This document shows, piece after piece, positions 1 through 8,637 of a stretch of 64,000 nt of DNA; position 1 is the stretch's first letter, and each line of letters opens with the position of its first letter. The translations under genes were made by a program, and so were the position numbers. This DNA comes from Pontibacter burrus (GTDB taxonomy: Bacteria > Bacteroidota > Bacteroidia > Cytophagales > Hymenobacteraceae): the NCBI RefSeq assembly GCF_010686685.1, contig NZ_JAAGWD010000006.1, forward strand, positions 1 through 64,000. The letters are read 5' to 3'. The notes beneath the pieces are model-generated. The model saw only the letters and a program-made list of their open reading frames with translations. It was not told where the DNA came from and did no database searches.

Positions 1-382
1 TAACCTGGCTTTAGATGCCGCCTATCCAGTGGGTACTACTACCATCACCTGGAATGTGACCGATGCCAATGGCAATGCTGCGGCGGCCGTGACGCAGACC
101 GTCACCGTAACCGATAATCAGGCGCCGGTGATCGCCGCTACCGAGCCCGTGACGGCCAACACCGATGCCGGCGCTTGTAGCGCCCGCGTGGAGATCAGCG
201 CTCCTGAGGCCAGCGACAACTGCGCTGTTGGCACGCCAACGGGCACTCGCAGTGATAACCTGGCTTTAGATGCCGCCTATCCAGTGGGTACTACTACCAT
301 CACCTGGAATGTGACCGATGCCAATGGCAATGCTGCGGCGGCCGTGACGCAGACCGTCACCGTAACCGATAATCAGGCGCCG
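1..382 (+). repeat. Coding tandem repeat, period 255 bp (85 codons)
   Basis: Positions 1-127 and 256-382 are identical base for base, at an offset of 255 bp. The unit encodes one HYR module. Identity at third codon positions indicates recent duplication or gene conversion. More units probably lie upstream of the window. Confidence 0.9.
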
Positions 383-1708
383 ACTATAGCTTGTGTTTCT
401 AATCAAACAAGAGCAAATAATCCTGGAACTTGTTCTTACACAGTTATTGGTAATGAGTTTGACCCGACAAGTAGTGATAATTGTAGTGTTGCTTCTATTA
501 CTAACGACTACAACAATTCTTCAACTCTGGCTGGAGCTGTGTTCAATGAGGGTACTACAACAGTTACTTGGACAGTTGTAGATGCAGCAGGTAACACATC
601 TAGATGCTCATTTACTGTAACAGTTAATAATACTGCTCCTGCTATCACCAGTATTAGTGGCCCCGAAGGTCCTGTTCAGGTTGGTGCTGACGTACATCTA
701 AGTGCTACTTTCACTGACAATAATCTGGCATCAGCTACGTGGCGACTAATGGCTAATGGAACTACTGTCTCTGAATACACTTGTACAAATTGTATATCCG
801 GAAATAACATTACAGGCACATTTAAACCTACACCTGGGGTATATACAGTTGAGTTAGAGGTGAATGACAGATGTGGTGCTACTACTCGTCTCCTTTATGA
901 ATATGTAGTGGTCTATGATCCGAATGGTGGTTTTGTTACCGGTGGTGGTTGGATTGAATCACCAGCAGGTGCCATGCTTGGCGACAAATCAGGAGTTAAA
1001 GGACGAGCCAACTTCGGATTTAATGCTAAATACAAGACCGGCAAAAATAACACAACCGAAGTCGATGGTCATACTAACTTCCAGTTTAGAGATGGTGATC
1101 TGCACTTCTCCAGCATCGAGCATGAAGATATGTCACTCGTTATTTCTGGTAAGAAAGCTACTTATACAGGATGGGGTACTGTGAACGGTAAAGGGCGCCA
1201 TAGATTCAGAGTGATAGCCATCGACGGCGATGTGAATGGAGGTGGCCCGGATGAGTTTAGGATCAAGATCTGGGGTGATAATTCCAATAGTGATGTGCTG
1301 TATGATAACCAGCGTGGTGTTTCAGAAAGCTCTGACCTGGCGACCGTTTTAGGAGGTGGATCAATCGTGATACATAAGCCTGCAGCTAACGGTAAGAGCA
1401 CAACAACCTCTTCTAAACTGATTGCAGAAACCACAGTCGAACCCGAAATTGCTAAGTTCTACAACTATCCGAACATGTTTACTGACAAAACAACTATAGT
1501 CTTCAGTCTTGATAAATCTGAAAGCTACTTGCTGGAAGTATTTGACATACGAGGTGTTCTGATTAAAAAGGTAGATATGGGTGTGGCTGAAGCTGGTAAA
1601 CTATATGAGTTTGGTTTTGATGGCAGTAACTTGTCGAAAGGCATGTACATTGGCCGCTTAACCACACCATCCGGATCTAAGTCGATTAAGATGATTCTGA
1701 ATAAGTAA
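2..1708 (+). CDS. Secreted HYR-repeat protein with type IX secretion sorting domain (5' partial)
   Basis: The reading frame is open from the first bases of the window, so the N-terminus lies outside. About 568 residues are visible. The first ~130 are HYR-type repeats of 85 residues (VGTTTITW, VTDNQAPV), followed by a third, diverged HYR module with cysteines and then a PKD-like segment (about 215-300). Next comes a region with GGGWIESP and NFGF motifs of the kind found next to HYR/PKD repeats in secreted proteins. The last ~80 residues (FYNYPNMF, VFDIRGVLIKK, KGMYIGRL) are a type A sorting domain, so the protein is probably exported by the type IX system and anchored at the surface or released. 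An adhesin or matrix role is inference. Bases 1-390 are GC-rich and repetitive, while the rest is AT-richer, suggesting repeat expansion. A strong terminator follows. Confidence 0.85.
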   Translation, partial: NLALDAAYPVGTTTITWNVTDANGNAAAAVTQTVTVTDNQAPVIAATEPVTANTDAGACSARVEISAPEASDNCAVGTPTGTRSDNLALDAAYPVGTTTITWNVTDANGNAAAAVTQTVTVTDNQAPTIACVSNQTRANNPGTCSYTVIGNEFDPTSSDNCSVASITNDYNNSSTLAGAVFNEGTTTVTWTVVDAAGNTSRCSFTVTVNNTAPAITSISGPEGPVQVGADVHLSATFTDNNLASATWRLMANGTTVSEYTCTNCISGNNITGTFKPTPGVYTVELEVNDRCGATTRLLYEYVVVYDPNGGFVTGGGWIESPAGAMLGDKSGVKGRANFGFNAKYKTGKNNTTEVDGHTNFQFRDGDLHFSSIEHEDMSLVISGKKATYTGWGTVNGKGRHRFRVIAIDGDVNGGGPDEFRIKIWGDNSNSDVLYDNQRGVSESSDLATVLGGGSIVIHKPAANGKSTTTSSKLIAETTVEPEIAKFYNYPNMFTDKTTIVFSLDKSESYLLEVFDIRGVLIKKVDMGVAEAGKLYEFGFDGSNLSKGMYIGRLTTPSGSKSIKMILNK

Positions 1709-1720
1709 GTTAGGCTGTCT

Positions 1721-1790
1721 GCCTGTTTTAAAATGAAAGTGCCTGCTCCATTGCTGGGGTGGGCACTTTCATTTTAAAACAGGCTTTTTA
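1721..1790 (+). terminator. Strong intrinsic terminator after the HYR protein gene
   Basis: A perfect 23-bp inverted repeat (1721-1743 pairs with 1762-1784) encloses an 18-nt loop and is followed by a T-rich run. It starts 12 nt after the stop codon. The arm contains GCCTGTTTTAAAATG. Confidence 0.9.
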
Positions 1791-1823
1791 TAAACAGACT
1801 TCTTAAACTTTTTTAATAAACTA

Positions 1824-1854
1824 TTTTTTAGTTTAAAATTCTGCTTTACTTTTG
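1824..1854 (+). promoter_or_regulatory. Probable Bacteroidota promoter of the hisGDCB operon
   Basis: TACTTTTG at 1847-1854 fits the -7 consensus TAnnTTTG. A T-rich stretch at 1824-1829 is about 20 nt upstream, where the -33 element should be. The leader peptide ATG follows the -7 box by only 9 nt, so its mRNA may be nearly leaderless. Confidence 0.55.
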
Positions 1855-1863
1855 CAGTACATA

Positions 1864-1962
1864 ATGCGCAACACTACGTTACATAGCATCCTTTCTGCAC
1901 CGGCACTTTCTGTTGCCTGCGGTACTGCTGCGCACGTACATCATTTCCATCATTCCTCGTAA
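1864..1962 (+). CDS. hisL: Histidine operon leader peptide (HisL-like)
   Basis: A 32-codon ORF lies between a good -7 box and hisG. Histidines are at residues 7, 24, 26, 27, 29 and 30, ending HVHHFHHSS, so five of seven consecutive residues near the end are His. This is the hallmark of ribosome-mediated attenuation: stalling at His codons when charged tRNA-His is low would change the downstream RNA fold. A 7-bp stem (1952-1958 with 1963-1969) overlaps the stop codon, and a 5-bp hairpin TGGGT-GTAT-ACCCA is at 1991-2004. No classic T-run terminator is evident before hisG, so the mechanism here is less clear than for the other two leaders. The gene is far below normal annotation length. Confidence 0.8.
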   Translation: MRNTTLHSILSAPALSVACGTAAHVHHFHHSS

Positions 1963-2064
1963 GAGGAATCCAATAGACATATAGCCCCCTTGGGTGTATA
2001 CCCATTTATACGTTGCCGGATGCAAGGTATGAACGCGCTATTTTATACTTTCCAATTTTAAATT

Positions 2065-2916
2065 ATGCTTCGTATAGCCATACAGAAATCAGGCAGACTC
2101 AGTGATGATTCACTTAAACTTATCCGTGAATGCGGTATCTCATTCATCAGCAGCAGCCTGAAACTCAAAACAGAATCAACCAATTTTCCGCTGGAGATCC
2201 TTTTTCTTCGCGACGATGATATACCAGGTTATGTAGCCGACGGCGTGGCCGATATTGGTATAGTTGGTCAGAACGTGCTGGTGGAAGAGGGTATGCAACA
2301 CCTGACTGTTGAAGAACTGGGTTTCTCAAAATGCCGCCTGTCGCTGGCCGTGCCCAAAGGTGAAAACTATAGTTCTATTCAAGACCTGAACGGAAAAAAC
2401 ATCGCTACTTCTTACCCAAATTTACTGCAGGCTTACCTGTCGGAGCGTGGAGTGCAAGCGAATATCCATACGATAAGCGGCTCTGTAGAGATCGCGCCGA
2501 GCATTGGTCTGGCCGATGCTATTTGTGATATAGTTAGCTCAGGCAGCACGCTTATCAGTAATGGCCTAAAGGAAGTGGAGCGTGTGTTTAAGTCACAGGC
2601 GGTGCTTATTGCCAATAAAGAACTTAATGCTGAGAAACAGGAGATACTGGAGAAACTGCTTTTCAGGATACATGCCGTGCAACGTGCCCAACGTGCCAAG
2701 TATATCTTGTTGAATGCCCCGAACGATAAAGTGGCGGAGATTTCAAAATTACTGCCGGGTGTTAAGTCGCCGACAGTGCTACCGTTATTGGAAGAAGGCT
2801 GGAGCTCGCTGCACTCTGTGGTGAATGAAGATGATTTCTGGGATAAGATCGAGAAACTAAAAGCCGCAGGTGCCCAGGGTATCCTGGTTGTTCCAATCGA
2901 GAAAATGATCATCTGA
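2065..2916 (+). CDS. hisG: ATP phosphoribosyltransferase, long form
   Basis: HisG catalyses the first committed step of histidine synthesis, joining ATP and PRPP to give phosphoribosyl-ATP. The 283-residue product begins MLRIAIQKSGRLSDDS, typical of HisG. It has the PRPP-binding loop DIVSSGSTLISNGL near residues 154-167. The last ~75 residues form the C-terminal regulatory (ACT-like) domain of the long form, which binds histidine for feedback inhibition and does not need HisZ. It is the first structural gene after the His leader peptide and overlaps hisD by one base (TGATG). Confidence 0.97.
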   Translation: MLRIAIQKSGRLSDDSLKLIRECGISFISSSLKLKTESTNFPLEILFLRDDDIPGYVADGVADIGIVGQNVLVEEGMQHLTVEELGFSKCRLSLAVPKGENYSSIQDLNGKNIATSYPNLLQAYLSERGVQANIHTISGSVEIAPSIGLADAICDIVSSGSTLISNGLKEVERVFKSQAVLIANKELNAEKQEILEKLLFRIHAVQRAQRAKYILLNAPNDKVAEISKLLPGVKSPTVLPLLEEGWSSLHSVVNEDDFWDKIEKLKAAGAQGILVVPIEKMII

Positions 2917-4196
2917 TGAAAAAGATCTTATATCCTGAAACTATAGTTTGGCCCGAACTGGCAAAGCGACCTGTAAAGGACCTGCAGGAACTGGAGCCAA
3001 CTATACGCCAGATCTTTAAGTTGGTGCAGGAGCAGGGCGATGAAGCCTTGTATAAACTGGCAGAAAAGTATGATGGCAACCGACCATTGCAATTACTGGC
3101 AACACCGGAAGAATTGGCCGCCGCAGAAACTGAGATAAGTCAGGAACTGAAAGAAGCAATACTTCAGGCGTATAGCAACATACAGTTGTTCCATTTACAG
3201 CAGGCCGAGCAGATGCCTGTAGTTGAGACTATGCCAGGCGTGCGCTGCTGGCGCAAAAGTGTGGCTATCGAGAAAGTAGGCTTGTACATTCCGGGAGGCA
3301 CGGCACCATTATTTTCTACCTTGCTGATGCTGGGTGTTCCAGCTAAACTGGCTGGTTGTAAGCAGATCATTTTGTGTACGCCACCATCTAAAGATGGCAG
3401 CATTCACCCTGCAATCCGCTATACGGCCTCCTTGCTTGGCATACAAACTATAGTTAAAGCAGGTGGTGCTCAGGCAGTAGCCGCTATGGCTTTTGGTACG
3501 GAAAGTGTTCCGGCAGTAAGCAAGATCTTCGGACCCGGAAACCAATATGTAACCATGGCCAAGCAATTGGTAACGCAACTGGGTGTGGCTATCGATATGC
3601 CGGCCGGTCCTTCGGAAGTATTGGTAATGGCCGATGAAACTGCTGACCCTGCTTTTGTAGCGGCAGACTTGCTCTCGCAGGCGGAGCACGGCCCGGATTC
3701 ACAAGTGGTGTTGCTGAGTACTTCTGAAACTATAGTTAACCAAGTAATAGCGGAAATAGAAAAGCAGCTGCAGGAACTGCCACGCGAAGCCGTTGCGGCA
3801 CAGGCGCTGGAAAACAGCATGGCTATCGTTCTGGAAGATGCGCAGCAAATGCTGGACTTCTCGAACCTGTATGCGCCGGAGCACCTTATACTTGCCATCG
3901 AGGATCTGGAAACTATAGCAGCCGGTGTGGTAAACGCAGGCTCGGTATTTTTGGGCAACTATACGCCCGAAGCTGCTGGCGATTACGCCTCAGGTACCAA
4001 CCATACCTTGCCAACAAACAGCTACGCCCGTGCCTACAGCGGTGTGTCGCTGGATAGTTTTGTAAAGAAGATCACGTTCCAACAGATCAGTCCGGCAGGG
4101 TTGCAGCAGATTGGCAAAACCATAGAAGTAATGGCCGAGGCCGAAGGCTTGCAGGCGCACAAAAATGCAGTTACGATAAGATTAAAGAAACTATAA
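2916..4196 (+). CDS. hisD: Histidinol dehydrogenase
   Basis: HisD oxidises L-histidinol to histidine in two NAD-dependent steps and uses a Zn ion. The 426-residue product has the usual length. Visible signatures are GGTAPLFS, the metal and active-site segment SQAEHGPDSQ, AGDYASGTNHTLPT, and a C-terminal LQAHKNAV that supplies the last metal-binding His. It is translationally coupled to hisG by the TGATG overlap and ends directly against the start of hisC (stop at 4194-4196, ATG at 4197). The gene contains several copies of the AACTATAGTT palindrome, read as T-I-V. Confidence 0.97.
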   Translation: MKKILYPETIVWPELAKRPVKDLQELEPTIRQIFKLVQEQGDEALYKLAEKYDGNRPLQLLATPEELAAAETEISQELKEAILQAYSNIQLFHLQQAEQMPVVETMPGVRCWRKSVAIEKVGLYIPGGTAPLFSTLLMLGVPAKLAGCKQIILCTPPSKDGSIHPAIRYTASLLGIQTIVKAGGAQAVAAMAFGTESVPAVSKIFGPGNQYVTMAKQLVTQLGVAIDMPAGPSEVLVMADETADPAFVAADLLSQAEHGPDSQVVLLSTSETIVNQVIAEIEKQLQELPREAVAAQALENSMAIVLEDAQQMLDFSNLYAPEHLILAIEDLETIAAGVVNAGSVFLGNYTPEAAGDYASGTNHTLPTNSYARAYSGVSLDSFVKKITFQQISPAGLQQIGKTIEVMAEAEGLQAHKNAVTIRLKKL

Positions 4197-5246
4197 ATGT
4201 TTGATCTGGAAACTATAGTTCGCCCGAATGTATGGAAGATGAAAGCCTATGCATCGGCGCGTGACGAATTTAAAGGCACAGCCAGTGTGTACCTGGATGC
4301 CAACGAAAATAATCTGGGTAGTTTGGCCGGCGATAACTATAACCGCTATCCCGACCCGCACCAGAAAGCCCTCAAAAGTAAGATCGCAGCTATAAAAGGA
4401 GTGCGCCCTTCGCAGATTTTCCTGGGTAACGGCTCCGATGAAGCGATTGATCTGTTGTTCCGCATGGTTTGTCGCCCGGGCCAGGACCGCATGCTGCATT
4501 TACCGCCAACCTATGGCATGTACGAAGTATCTGCTAACCTGAATGATGTGCAGTTGGATGCTGTGCAGCTGACTCCTGATTTCCAGTTGCCGGTTGCCGA
4601 AGTATTGCGCAATGTTAAGAATACGACTAAAATTATTTTCATCTGTTCGCCCAATAACCCGACAGGTAACAGCATCAACCCTGAAAGTATAGAGGCCATT
4701 CTTGATAATTTTGACGGCCTGGTAGTGTTGGATGAAGCTTACATTGACTTTTCGGACTCACCAAGTTGGATCACGCGTTTACCTGATTTTCCGAACCTGG
4801 TGGTATTGCAGACTTTCTCCAAAGCCTGGGGAATGGCGGGTTTACGTTTAGGTATGGCTTTCGCTTCAGAAGAGATCATCGCACTGCTTGATAAAATAAA
4901 ACCTCCTTACAACATAAACGAAGCTACGCAGGAACTGGCGCTGAAAGCCCTGGAGCAGGATGAGCAGCTGAAATACATGGTGGAAGAAATTGTGCAGGAA
5001 CGACAAATGCTTGAAGCGGCTTTACCAACCATGGCTATAGTTGAGAAAGTATATCCTTCGGATGCCAATTTCTTACTGGTGAAAGTTAAAGATGCGAACA
5101 GACTCTATAGTTACCTGCTGGATAAAGGCATTGTGACGCGAAACCGTTCCAGCGTGCCGGGTTGCGAGAATTGCCTGCGCATATCTGTTGGTACCACCGA
5201 AGAAAACCAGCAACTATACCAAGCGATGTCAGAGTTTAAAATTTAG
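4197..5246 (+). CDS. hisC: Histidinol-phosphate aminotransferase
   Basis: A class I/II PLP aminotransferase that converts imidazole-acetol phosphate to histidinol phosphate with glutamate as donor. The product is 349 residues. The PLP lysine lies in [14 protein letters not shown] near residue 210, and SPNNPTGN and [10 protein letters not shown] are the cofactor-binding motifs. The start immediately follows the hisD stop. The first codons contain an exact AACTATAGTT (4211-4220). An 86-nt repeat-bearing spacer separates it from hisB. Confidence 0.96.
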   Translation: MFDLETIVRPNVWKMKAYASARDEFKGTASVYLDANENNLGSLAGDNYNRYPDPHQKALKSKIAAIKGVRPSQIFLGNGSDEAIDLLFRMVCRPGQDRMLHLPPTYGMYEVSANLNDVQLDAVQLTPDFQLPVAEVLRNVKNTTKIIFICSPNNPTGNSINPESIEAILDNFDGLVVLDEAYIDFSDSPSWITRLPDFPNLVVLQTFSKAWGMAGLRLGMAFASEEIIALLDKIKPPYNINEATQELALKALEQDEQLKYMVEEIVQERQMLEAALPTMAIVEKVYPSDANFLLVKVKDANRLYSYLLDKGIVTRNRSSVPGCENCLRISVGTTEENQQLYQAMSEFKI

Positions 5247-5332
5247 ACAAAAGATCTTTTGACAAAGGACAAAAGACCACCACATTCTTTCTCTTTTGTC
5301 ACAACGTCCTTTGTATAAAGTCAAAGAAGAAA
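5247..5332 (+). repeat. Operon spacer repeat, copy 1 (hisC-hisB)
   Basis: The spacer carries GACAAAGGACAAAAGAC (5261-5277) and, inverted, TCTTTTGTC (5292-5300) and GTCCTTTGT (5306-5314). Closely related sequence sits between trpG and trpD (10610-10690) and between the carbamoyltransferase and argB (45069-45167). Confidence 0.7.
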
Positions 5333-6427
5333 ATGAAAAAAGCATTATTTATAGACCGTGACGGCACCATATTGGTAGAGCCGAAAACTGATTTCCAGGT
5401 GGATTCTTTTGAGAAGTTTGAATTTATCCCGAAGGTGATTCGCAACTTGTACAAGATATTTACTGAGCTGGATTATGAGTTTGTGATGGTTACCAACCAG
5501 GATGGCCTGGGCACTGACTCTTATCCCGAACATACTTTCTGGCCTTACCAGAACAAGATGCTGGAAATTCTGCGCAGCGAAGGCGTGGAATTTGCCGATA
5601 TTCTGATTGACCGCAGCTTTGAGCATGAAGGTTTGGAAACCCGCAAACCCGGAATCGGTATGATGAAAAGCTACCTGTCCGGTGAATATGACCTGGCTAA
5701 CAGCTATGTGATCGGCGACCGCCTGACTGATGTGCAGCTGGCTATGAACCTGGGCGCAAAGGCTATCCTCTTAGCTGATTTTCAAAGCGATGAAGCCGCG
5801 TTGAATACAAACGACTGGGACAAGATCTATAGTTTCCTGAAGCTTCCTTCACGAAAAGCGACTATACGCCGCCAGACTTCCGAAACAGATATTCTGATCG
5901 ACCTGAACCTGGATGGAACCGGGAAGTCAGACATCAAAACCGAGCTTGGCTTTTTCGACCACATGCTGGAGCAGCTGGCCCGCCATGGCAACGTGGATCT
6001 GACTATAGCTGTGAAAGGTGATCTGCACATTGATGAGCACCACACCATTGAAGACACAGGTCTTGCTTTAGGAGAAGCTTTCCTGGTAGCGTTAAGTGAT
6101 AAAAAAGGAATCAGTCGTTATGGTTTCCTGTTGCCAATGGATGATGTGCTGGCGCAGGTAGCAATAGACTTTGGTGGAAGGCCCTGGATTGTGTGGGATG
6201 CAGAGTTTAAGCGGGAGAAAGTAGGGGATATGCCGACTGAAATGTTCTTCCATTTCTTTAAATCCTTCTCTGATGCGGCCAAGTGTAATCTGAACATTAA
6301 AGCCGAAGGCCAGAACGAACACCACAAAATTGAAGCAATTTACAAGGCATTTGCCCGTGCGATCAGAATGGCAATTCAGCGCAACCCTGATGACAAAACG
6401 ATACCCAGTACTAAAGGGATTTTATAA
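5333..6427 (+). CDS. hisB: Bifunctional histidinol-phosphatase / imidazoleglycerol-phosphate dehydratase
   Basis: A fusion of two pathway enzymes in 364 residues. The N-terminal ~165 residues are a HAD phosphatase ([32 protein letters not shown]) that removes phosphate from histidinol phosphate. The C-terminal ~195 residues are IGP dehydratase, with the metal-binding motifs [23 protein letters not shown] and [11 protein letters not shown]. The zinc-binding cysteines of the E. coli HAD domain appear to be missing: the matching loop reads [15 protein letters not shown]. This is the last gene of the first his block and is followed by a terminator. Confidence 0.96.
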   Translation: MKKALFIDRDGTILVEPKTDFQVDSFEKFEFIPKVIRNLYKIFTELDYEFVMVTNQDGLGTDSYPEHTFWPYQNKMLEILRSEGVEFADILIDRSFEHEGLETRKPGIGMMKSYLSGEYDLANSYVIGDRLTDVQLAMNLGAKAILLADFQSDEAALNTNDWDKIYSFLKLPSRKATIRRQTSETDILIDLNLDGTGKSDIKTELGFFDHMLEQLARHGNVDLTIAVKGDLHIDEHHTIEDTGLALGEAFLVALSDKKGISRYGFLLPMDDVLAQVAIDFGGRPWIVWDAEFKREKVGDMPTEMFFHFFKSFSDAAKCNLNIKAEGQNEHHKIEAIYKAFARAIRMAIQRNPDDKTIPSTKGIL

Positions 6428-6440
6428 CAACTTTAAAGCA

Positions 6441-6474
6441 GAAAAGGGAGCTGGTGGTCAGCTTCCTTTTTTAT
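6441..6474 (+). terminator. Terminator after hisB
   Basis: AAAAGGGAGCTG pairs with CAGCTTCCTTTT (one G-T wobble) around a 5-nt loop and is followed by a T-rich run, 14 nt after the hisB stop. Confidence 0.8.
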
Positions 6475-6861
6475 TTATGTAGGATAAGTTCAACTTAATA
6501 TATTTCCTTCAGCTCTTGGTTCGGAATAGTTATATTATGTAAGCTGAGAGATTAGCTGCTTTGCTATCGTTATCTTAGGGAGTTCTTCTATGAAACTATA
6601 ATCTGTGCAAAGAGAATGTTAAAATCCAAACTATAGAGGAAGGGTGTAAAAATTTTTAATAACTTTATGAAATTCAGCGAAATGAGAATTGTGCATATTC
6701 TGTGCCTGTTGCTCATTTGTGTTTCATGTGCTTCGTAACATAGCTAAAAGGAAGCATCAAATAAAGTTAATGTCAGTACGTGTGGTATAAGTTTCAGACA
6801 AAATGCAGTCTGAACTATAGCTTTTTGCTTTTCAAGTTACCCGCCTTTATTGCAATCTGTT
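6475..6861. other. Intergenic region between hisB and the M20 peptidase gene
   Basis: This AT-rich 387-nt gap holds two half-copies of the AACTATAG motif (about 6630 and 6814) and one very short ORF (6667-6738, listed separately). No clear -33/-7 promoter was recognised. Confidence 0.5.
6667..6738 (+). CDS. Possible 23-residue lipopeptide ORF
   Basis: ATG to TAA encodes 23 residues: a hydrophobic stretch (VHILCLLLICVSCAS) that ends in a lipobox-like VSC two residues before the stop. It looks like a lipoprotein signal peptide with no mature protein, comparable in form only to bacteriocin-release lipoproteins. It could equally be the 5' remnant of a decayed lipoprotein gene, or chance. There is no supporting context. 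Confidence 0.2.
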   Translation: MKFSEMRIVHILCLLLICVSCAS

Positions 6862-8376
6862 ATGATGATCATTTCACCCAGACTCTTAATTGTTTTCTCT
6901 TTTATAATTTATTTCGCCAGTACTACGGTTTCATCAGCGCAGCGCATCATTAAAGAGAATGAAAGAAATTCTGAGCAGGTATCGATCGAAAAATTGTCGC
7001 GGGCCATTCAGTTTAAGACGATAGCTTCCGCTCATGATCCGCATCAAAATGCAGCAGAATTCCTTGCTTTACATCAACACCTGGCCGAGTCCTTTCCGCT
7101 GGTTCATAAAAGTCTGCAGAAAGAAGTAGTGAATAACTATAGCCTGCTTTACACCTGGCATGGAGAAGATTCTGAACTTAAGCCCATTCTGATTGGGGCG
7201 CACCTGGATGTTGTGCCCGTAGAGGCGGCTTCGGAGCAGGACTGGCAGGAATTGCCTTTTAAAGGTGTAGTGAAAGAGGACCATGTATGGGGGCGAGGTA
7301 CATTGGATGATAAGTATAGGGTTGTTGCCATATTGGAAGCAGTGGAGCAGTTACTTGAAAAAGGATATAAACCACTCCGTACAGTTTACCTTGCTTTCGG
7401 ACACGACGAAGAAATAGGAGGCGAGCGCGGTGCCCGTGAAATAAGTGCTTTGTTAGAGGCAAGAGATGTAGAATTAGAAGCAGTTTTTGATGAAGGACTG
7501 GCTGTAGCTGAAGATGTACTTCCGGGTGTAACTAGGCAGCTGGCGCTGGTAGGAACCGCTGCCAAAGGAAGCATTAACCTGAAACTGACAGTAAATGGCG
7601 AAGGCGGGCACTCCTCGGCACCACCCAAGGAATCTGCTATTGGCGTACTGAGCCATGCTATAGTTAAGCTCCAACAAAACCCCTTTAAGGCACGAATGAC
7701 GCCTACAACTAAGGAAACAGTAGAGTCGCTGGCCGAACTATTGGGTGGCAAGCATAAATTTGCAGTGCGCCATTACTGGTTATTTAAAAACAAGATTCTT
7801 AAATCGCTTGCCCAGGATCAGGCCACTGATGTGCTTATCAGAACCAAGATGGCGCCAACCATACTGGAGGCCGGGGAGAAAGATAATGTCATGCCCCGGC
7901 TTGCCAGCGCCACAATTAATATCAGGATTCTGAACGGGGAAGATGAAAGATCGGTACTGAAGCACGTTAAAAAAGCTATTGATGATGACCGTGTGCATAT
8001 AGAAGTTTACGGAGACTATACGCCTCCATCGCCGATAACTAAAACCGACACCCCGATATTTGCTGCGCTGAAGAATTCTATTGCCGAAATTTTTCCGGAT
8101 GCAGTAGTAGTGCCGGCGCTTTTCCCAGGTGGAACAGATGCCAAACATTATACCAACCTCACATCAAATATCTTCCGTTTTGCACCGCAGGTTGTTAACC
8201 GTGAGATCGCGATGCTGGTGCATAATGTAAATGAGCGTATCTCAATAGATGTATTTAATGCCTGTATACAGTTTTATGAAGTGCTCATTCAGAATGCTTG
8301 TGGAGATGGTGAAGATGCACTTTTAGCTGATCTGGAGCTGGAAGACCTGCTACCATTAGAGGACGTTGAAAGCTAA
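6862..8376 (+). CDS. Secreted M20 family metallopeptidase (PM20D1-like)
   Basis: A zinc-dependent exopeptidase or acylase, 504 residues from the ATG at 6862. An upstream in-frame TTG at 6850 is less likely because the signal peptide begins naturally at MMIISPRLL and ends near VSSAQ. Metal-site motifs are IGAHLDVVPV (His114, Asp116), WGRGTLDDK (Asp149), GHDEEIGGERG (Glu183, Glu184) and a late GGTDAKHY. Architecture and length fit the carboxypeptidase S / PM20D1 branch, whose members hydrolyse or condense N-acyl amino acids or cleave dipeptides; the substrate cannot be read from sequence. It stands alone between the his and trp operons. An acidic tail (LEDLLPLEDVES) closes the protein. Confidence 0.88.
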   Translation: MMIISPRLLIVFSFIIYFASTTVSSAQRIIKENERNSEQVSIEKLSRAIQFKTIASAHDPHQNAAEFLALHQHLAESFPLVHKSLQKEVVNNYSLLYTWHGEDSELKPILIGAHLDVVPVEAASEQDWQELPFKGVVKEDHVWGRGTLDDKYRVVAILEAVEQLLEKGYKPLRTVYLAFGHDEEIGGERGAREISALLEARDVELEAVFDEGLAVAEDVLPGVTRQLALVGTAAKGSINLKLTVNGEGGHSSAPPKESAIGVLSHAIVKLQQNPFKARMTPTTKETVESLAELLGGKHKFAVRHYWLFKNKILKSLAQDQATDVLIRTKMAPTILEAGEKDNVMPRLASATINIRILNGEDERSVLKHVKKAIDDDRVHIEVYGDYTPPSPITKTDTPIFAALKNSIAEIFPDAVVVPALFPGGTDAKHYTNLTSNIFRFAPQVVNREIAMLVHNVNERISIDVFNACIQFYEVLIQNACGDGEDALLADLELEDLLPLEDVES

Positions 8377-8393
8377 ATAAAATAGAAATATAG

Positions 8394-8424
8394 TTTGCTT
8401 TTGAAGAATCAGGGCTTACATTTG
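8394..8424 (+). promoter_or_regulatory. Promoter of the trp operon
   Basis: TTTG (8394-8397), a 19-nt spacer, then TACATTTG (8417-8424) is a near-perfect match to the Bacteroidota consensus TTTG-N19-TAnnTTTG. Transcription should start near 8431, about 32 nt before the leader peptide ATG. Confidence 0.8.
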
Positions 8425-8462
8425 TGACATCGCTGACTATAAAAGCGAACTATAAACAAGAC

Positions 8463-8549
8463 ATGAATCAGAATCTTCATCTTACTGCATGGTGGTGGCA
8501 CGTTATGAAAAATATCGTGAACAGCCTTGCTATGTATAAGATGAGATAA
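8463..8549 (+). CDS. trpL: Tryptophan operon leader peptide (TrpL-like)
   Basis: A 28-codon ORF lies between the trp promoter and trpE, with three consecutive Trp codons at residues 10-12 (LTAWWWHV). Trp is the rarest residue, so a WWW run directly upstream of trpE is strong evidence for attenuation. A terminator hairpin at 8577-8610 completes the arrangement. Ribosomes stalling at the UGG codons under Trp limitation would favour an antiterminator; the alternative pairing partner was not worked out. Confidence 0.88.
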   Translation: MNQNLHLTAWWWHVMKNIVNSLAMYKMR

Positions 8550-8576
8550 ATGATATAGCATACAACCAAAGGTATT

Positions 8577-8610
8577 AAAAGCCTGCTGTTCACTGGACAG
8601 CAGGCTTTTT
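8577..8610 (+). terminator. trp attenuator terminator
   Basis: A 13-bp stem, AAAAGCCTGCTGT with ACAGCAGGCTTTT, has a 7-nt loop and runs into six Ts. It ends 28 nt before the trpE start, so it can only terminate leader transcripts. It is the attenuator for trpEGDCFBA. Confidence 0.88.
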
Positions 8611-8637
8611 TGTTTTCTACACAATTCTAAACTAACA

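Noticed and set aside
6850..6861. TTG start for the M20 peptidase, four codons upstream
   Set aside because: The ATG pair at 6862 starts a normal signal peptide; the TTG adds nothing.
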